From: Phialocephala subalpina
Lineage: Eukaryota; Ascomycota; Leotiomycetes; Helotiales; Mollisiaceae
Reading direction: 5' to 3'
Assembly: GCA_900073065.1 (NCBI GenBank)
Contig: FJOG01000025.1
Location: 806,001 to 870,000 of the forward strand
Length of the DNA stretch: 64,000 nt
In this document: positions 58,560 to 64,000 of the stretch, piece by piece
Position numbering within the stretch: the stretch's first letter is position 1
How the letters are laid out: every line of letters begins with the position of its first letter
Notes under the pieces: model-generated
Databases searched by the model: none
Told to the model about the DNA's origin: nothing
The model's input: only the letters and a program-made list of their open reading frames with translations
Made by a program: the position numbers and the translations under genes

Positions 58560-61500
58560 GATGAGTGCTGGTCGAGGTATAGGCAAGCAATGAATGAATG
58601 ATTAGATACAAGAAATTAGAAAGACCAGCTTTGAAAGAATGTTCTGAAATGAGTGTACTGAGAGCGCTGCTTGACGACACATTGATGGAAGAAGACCTAC
58701 CTTATAACCACTTACTTGGAGTGAGGTCTTTGGCGGCTGCATAACTGCCTCTCATCAACATTTCTACCAAAGATTCATGATTCCACATTTCTCCAATTGA
58801 GCTGGTTTCGAAATAGCAATGATTCCAGATGAAATGGAGTCAACCACGAAGTTGAAATCAGATCCTCTGCCAAGGAGTTGCAAGCCAGGATGAATAAGAT
58901 AATCAGATGAAGTGATAGGATGGTAGGGCAAGCGAGAACTTCGGATGAAGTGACAGCTGAGGAATCAATGAAGACGAAATAGGTTTAGGCACTTGAGGAT
59001 GGGAATCTTGAAACGAGCTGGATAATCTCAAACATGGACCCCCCTTAGTCGTCACCTGACGTAGGGAGAGGCAGCGTCATGTGATGCGGTCTTTTCTGGA
59101 CTCCTGAGGTTTGGTGAGGGCATCTTGGAGCATAGAAAGTGGTTCTAGTAATGAAGTATTGACATATGGTCAAGACATAGAGAAGGAAATTTCCATGTTA
59201 TCTTTCAAGCATTGTACCACCTTCTCCCGGACTTTACTCGGTGAGAATAAGGAAGTGGACAACCTATCTCTCGGGCATAAGATTCTGTTCAAATTGGCTC
59301 ACCGGCTCAGAGAGTATCACCTGCCAGATTTTGCGTTCAGATTTCATGGTATGAAGTTCACACCAGATGCATGAGAAACGAAGATTTTGAGCTTGCTCGA
59401 GATCTTGAGGTACTATGCGAAGGCATCTCTTTTCCCTGGTATCCGAATAGAGTTTGGCGCTCATAGCTAAAGTCCTGCTCAAGTTCTCTGAGACTTCTCT
59501 AATAATTCGCCAAACAAGTGAAGTTGTGATGTCCTCTAAATGGAATGAAGTCGGTATTCGGAATGTTAGACAACAGTTATCAAAAACCAGCTCGGCAAAT
59601 CTTTTGGCATGAAGGCTTTACACAGAAAAAACTTACCTAAGCAACGAAGTTGGTTAAGGTTCCCAGTATCCCATCCTAAGAAAGGTACAAAAACGATTGT
59701 TGTCCATTTTCGAACCCAAAATGCCGCCAAAAGCCCTAGGGATTGAGTTCAGAGAGACCTCAACTCTGGACCACTCCAGCTCTCGAAAGTTTGGCTATAA
59801 GTTTTGCATAATTTTCAAGATGAAGCCTTGCTTTGAGATAGAGCATTGCCAACGAAGAAATGTCTGGCCTGCAGCTGTGATGCTCATCACACTGTCCTTG
59901 CGAGAAAATTTGCCTCAGTGCACGACGACTTCTCCGACGAGAGATGAAGGACTTGAAAAGAAATAAATCAGGCACAAGCGCGATCTGACAAACCAGTGAT
60001 CGTTGGTGATATAATCGCAATCCCCTTCGAAACACGACATTCCGAAATTAGGAATCTTGGGGTAGCTCTCGCAACGTTTCTCCTTGACACCTCAGAGCCT
60101 CACAAGGCTGCGTCCGTGAGGAGGAGAATGGTTAGATCACCCTTGCGAGATTACCACACTGACTTGTCTTTGCGCTCGCTTGCAATGCTGTGTTGGTCAT
60201 AGCTCGATCAATGAAAGTCGGACGTTCCCTCACGTTACCTCATGTTACCTGTGTGAGGTTCATCTGAAGGTTTCAGACGACTTTCTTACTCATCACGTGT
60301 ATCCTTAACCCCAAGATTTATAGACAGAGTTTGTGACACCGCATGTCAGTGACGTAGGTTGATGAAATGAGACCGAGATTTGTTGGGTGATCATGTTTCG
60401 CATACCCGGCTCTCTCAGACTTGCTGATGAATTGGCGAGAGGCAGTCGAGCGGCATCTCTTAAGAAGAAAACTCTTCGGATACTTCGAAAATAAGCTGCT
60501 TGTAGACTCGTGGCTAGACGGGGTGCTCTGCGTGCTGAACAATGCAAAGTCTCTACTTGCAGTTGCGTCTCTTCCATTCTAGTGAAACGAATGAGTGCAC
60601 CGCGTTGGATGCAAGACGAAAGCATATGGCTTCGGAAGCGAAGGAATCCCCTTCTCAGCAACCAATCCCAAGGTTCAACGTTGAACAGTGCTTCCCAGCA
60701 CGTGTCGCCGAATGCCCTTTTGAAACGCTTTATTGCGGCGAAACTACGAACGCAGGGAGGAAGGCGACCCATAATGCAGGAAGGGAAAATAAGCTTAACG
60801 AGGGCAAACTATGCATGATTGTTCAGGAACATCGAACATTGCAGTCTTCAGACATGGAAAATAAACTTCTGCCAAGTTTGGATGGTGCGTGGGGGGGAAC
60901 TATCAAGGAGAATTTGACGTTTTGAACCATGAGGGTTCTAGGGAACCTCGCTTCACTTCCAGCGTGATCGTCCACTGAAAATGTCCTCGGATCATCTAGA
61001 TATTATCCGGGCTGCAGGAGGAAAAGCAATTGCGACTCTCGGGAACAGGGCGTATGTTTCATGACTGCAGGTTCCATCTGATCTCTGTCCTCGACTTCTT
61101 CAGCCAGGGATGAAGACAAGAAAGAAGAAAGAGCGTGAGACTGTGAGAAGTCTTTGCGCTCAGGATGTGAAGGGATGGACGCTGCTGCGCTGTCGGCGAG
61201 AGAGCCAGGTCCAGACAAAGCAAAAAGAAGGCCTTTTCGGAACCAATATCCGAAGCGTCCTTATCAAGTCGACCTGCCCAACAATAACAAGCTTGGAAAC
61301 TCCTGGAGGCGCAGTCAGACTCGACGTCGTACACTCGTGATAACACTTTTTTTAATTTTTTATTCTATTTTATTTCTATCTTCTTTTATATTAATTTCGT
61401 CGCATTCGTTTCCTCACTCGCACCGTGTTCTGTCTACACCTAGCTGACTCGCCCAAAGCTTCATCCGTTTGGCCGCCCTCGGACGTTCTTCCCATCGATC

Positions 61501-61952
61501 CCGAGTGCGCGTGATTGGCCGAGCAAACGCTGCTGATGCTTGATGACGCGGGTGTCTGCTTTGCTTGGCTCAACTTCCCAGTCTTGCCTTCAAGGTGGGT
61601 CGAGATTTGATCCCAGTGCACGCCGTTACCAGAAAAGCCAGGGAGATCTGACTTTACCTCCGTAAATCTTAGTTGGTCTCCGCACTGCACTTGTCAGCAG
61701 TCCCTCCACTCTCGAATTCGGCCAACACAGGACAGCTGCCCACCTGTTGATGCAGAGGAGGAGAGACGAGAAACATCTTCACACTCCTTTCTAATGTATA
61801 GAATATACGAATCCTAATCGACTGTCTCATCCGACTTAAATCACCCATCCTTCCGTGGAGATTCTCGCTGCATTTCCGCAGAGTGAGGTCTCCTTCGTTG
61901 GGGGCGACGTGAAAACCTCGCGGAAGCAATCGAGAAAGGAACGACACGAGAG
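58560..61952. other. Long gene-poor intergenic region
   Basis: About 3.4 kb between divergent genes. Only short ORFs are present. The longest ATG-initiated ones are 60542-60925 (+, 127 codons) and 59697-59966 (+, 89 codons), with no recognised family. There is a T-rich tract at about 61340-61400 and a small inverted motif CCTCAC...GTGAGG at about 60229-60259. Nothing resembles a transposon or RNA gene. Confidence 0.45.
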
Positions 61953-64000
61953 ATGTCCGAGTACGTACTATACATTGCATGGCACAAATGGTTGTTTGTA
62001 CTGACGTGGCGTTTCTAGCTTTATTCAAGTCGCTGGATGGACACAGCACAATAGGCCCACGTCTCGCAATTCACTCCAGCACCTTCGTTCCTTCTCGAGC
62101 GCCTCGACCAGCAACAATTCGAGGCCAAACAGACCAGTTTCGAAGTCCATCTCCTCATCCGCGCTCCACACAATGGCTGTCGTCTCGAGTCCTCCGCCAA
62201 TGCCGACACCTCGAGTGTTGAGTCCATTCAGTGACGAAGATGGAAACATGAGCACACTACCCGACCCCCGTGGCCGGGCAATGTCTCCAGCGAACGACGG
62301 CAATTTACCCAGTCCCTCGCATCATCCAGACCTCAACAACGAAGTTGCGACTCTCAGCACCAAGCTCATCAACGCGATCAATCATCAGACGAATCTCGAC
62401 GATTCACTTACGGCTACGCGGCATGAATTGGAAGCTACTCGAGAGCGATGTACGCAGTTGGAGCAGCAGAACAAGGAGCATACCGACTTAGTGGCTCAAG
62501 GGGTTCTGGTGAAGAAGGCAACATTCGACTTGGAGAAAGCCAAGCTAATTGCTGCTTTGGCGGAGGAGAAGCGACAAAGGGGAATCGCGCAACAGGAGAA
62601 GAAGAGAATGGAGCAGGACCTCGAGAACCTGTCGATTTCCTTGTTTGAGGAAGCCAATAAGGTAGGAATACAAGGTCTGGAATTTAGCACGTCTGGCTAA
62701 CATACACAGATGGTCATCACAGAAAAGGAACATGCAAAGCAGGAAGCTGAGGTTGCACAGCGGAAGATTGATCAGTTGAAAGCCCAATTAGCAGATACCG
62801 AAGGTCTGCTAAAGTCACAGCAAGAGCAGCTCAGCGAATTGAAGCATGTCATGGAACAATTGACCGAGGAGCGAGACGATCAGACGAATCAGACTGCACC
62901 ATCTACTCCGGGACTGAGCAAATTCGATAGCAAGGATGACCTGCGGGATTCTGAAGTCGTCAATTCTATACACGAACCCGTCTCGCCATCTTATCCTACA
63001 AGCTTCACGCATCTACTTCAACCAGTTCTCCGGAACGACCTCTACGCTTACGACGACTTTAGATCTTTACTGACAATGTCGAAGAATGCCCCAACTGCTA
63101 GCAGAACGTCCAGTGGTTCGTATGGGCATATCGGTCTAGGTTTGGGGATGGGTGCCTATCAATCTCACCAAGCTCCTACGAATGGATCTACCTCGTCTTT
63201 GTCAACGTCTGGAACCGTTGGATCATCACCTGCAACACCAACAACGCCCGCCTCGACAGTCAGCAACGGTTCTACCAACGGGCCTAATTCATTGACTCCC
63301 CTCAAGGAAACAAAGTTCTACAAACGAGTTCTTGCAGAGGATATAGAACCAACTTTGAGACTGGATGCAGCACCTGGTCTATCATGGCTAGCTCGGAGGA
63401 ATGTACTAAATGCAGTCTGTGATGGAAATCTCGTCGTGGAACCTTTGCCATCATCCCTAAAGCAGCACAATTTCCCATGTGCTCTATGTGGAGAAAATCG
63501 CAAAGATGCAGCGCACGTTCGCAGTCATCGATTCCGAACGAGTGAGAACGAGAATGCCCAAAGGTATCCTCTCTGCAGATACTGTCACGGCCGTGTTCGA
63601 TCAACATGCGATCTTCTTGGCTTCTTGCGAATACTGAAGGATGGTCACTGGAGAGTCGACAACGAAGAGTCCGAGCGAGCAGCTTGGGAGGAAAGTGTCC
63701 GACTTAGGGAGCAAATGTTCTGGTGCAGAATGGGCGGTGGAGTCGTGCCTGCTCAACATGTCCACGGAGATTCGCGAAGCCCACGCATCAGCGAAGAACG
63801 AAAGGAGGAAGAAAGGAAACTCAGTGAGGAGATTGAGCGGACAGGAGAGATTCAGCCGAAGGATATTACTCCTGCTCCCGAAATGCTGTCAGCTGATGCT
63901 GAGACTCTGAAGCCGGCTCAGGAAGAAGCTGCTGCACCGAGTCCAGTCTCAAGCCCTTTAAGAGAGGTCGAATCGGTCGACGACATCGCGGAGGAAGCGG
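61953..64000 (+). CDS. SEC2: Sec2-type Rab guanine nucleotide exchange factor, 5' part, runs off window
   Basis: Exons: 61953-61960 (8 nt, ATG TCC GA), 62019-62661, then 62710 to beyond 64000. The first exon is inferred because the frame upstream of Met 62173 is open and coding-like (FIQVAGWTQHNRPTSRNSLQ) back to a good acceptor (GTTTCTAG, 62018), and an ATG with a GTACGT donor lies 58 nt before it. The Sec2/Rabin coiled coil spans about residues 90-280 (ATLSTKLINAINHQTNLDDS, KATFDLEKAKLIAALAEEKR, RMEQDLENLSISLFEEANKM). A C-terminal Cys-rich segment follows (FPCALCGENRKDA...LCRYCHGRVRSTCDLLGFLR). Sec2 activates Rab8/Sec4 on secretory vesicles for polarised exocytosis. The 3' end is missing. 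Confidence 0.88.

Overview
The window is filamentous-ascomycete (Pezizomycotina) nuclear DNA. Most coding genes are split by short GT-AG introns, many of about 38-60 nt. The protein set is typical of these fungi, and the centre carries the conserved mating-type neighbourhood APC5-COX13-APN2-MAT-SLA2. The style of the MAT1-2-1 protein suggests a leotiomycete (Helotiales-like) fungus, but that placement is an inference. No bacterial-type operons, CRISPR arrays, transposase genes, tRNAs or rRNAs were recognised. A 482-nt run of N (51775-52256) is an assembly gap.

Left part (1-25 kb): a truncated F-BAR RhoGAP gene (Rgd1-like); a small low-complexity hypothetical protein; a seven-exon solute:sodium symporter of the urea-permease type; a Tim44-like/mL45 mitochondrial protein divergent from an EOS1-type ER protein; translation factor eIF1; the ER chaperone subunit Asterix; Mediator subunit MED12/Srb8; and a three-RRM RNA-binding protein with an 830-nt first intron. 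Long stretches between them (438-2616, 17159-19222, 22330-25303) hold no gene I can support. One contains a divergent tandem repeat of about 137 bp.

Centre (25-42 kb): a CIA30-family protein (complex I assembly), then the MAT region. Its order is APC5 (+), COX13 (-), APN2 (+), MAT1-2-1 (-, HMG-box mating-type regulator), SLA2 (-). Only the MAT1-2 type is visible and no alpha-box gene was found, which fits a heterothallic MAT1-2 strain. The roughly 2.5 kb between APN2 and MAT1-2-1 holds a perfect 8-copy 16-bp minisatellite and a previously unrecognised set of three roughly 190-bp tandem repeats whose units carry hairpins or palindromes. Two short ORFs flanking MAT1-2-1 are weak candidates for extra idiomorph genes.

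Right part (42-64 kb): an SMP-domain lipid-transfer protein (Nvj2/TEX2 type); REV3 (catalytic subunit of DNA polymerase zeta), whose single intron contains the assembly gap; SLU7 (splicing) divergent from REV3; a divergent ribosomal-protein pair, RPS9 (uS4) and RPL21 (eL21); a secreted 3-carboxymuconate-cyclase-like beta-propeller protein; about 3.4 kb without a convincing gene; and the 5' part of a SEC2-type Rab exchange factor running off the end.

Exon models were built by hand from splice consensus, reading-phase arithmetic and remembered family conservation. All phases close. Most genes are housekeeping and functionally unrelated. The functional cluster is the MAT region, whose flanking genes are conserved markers rather than parts of one pathway.
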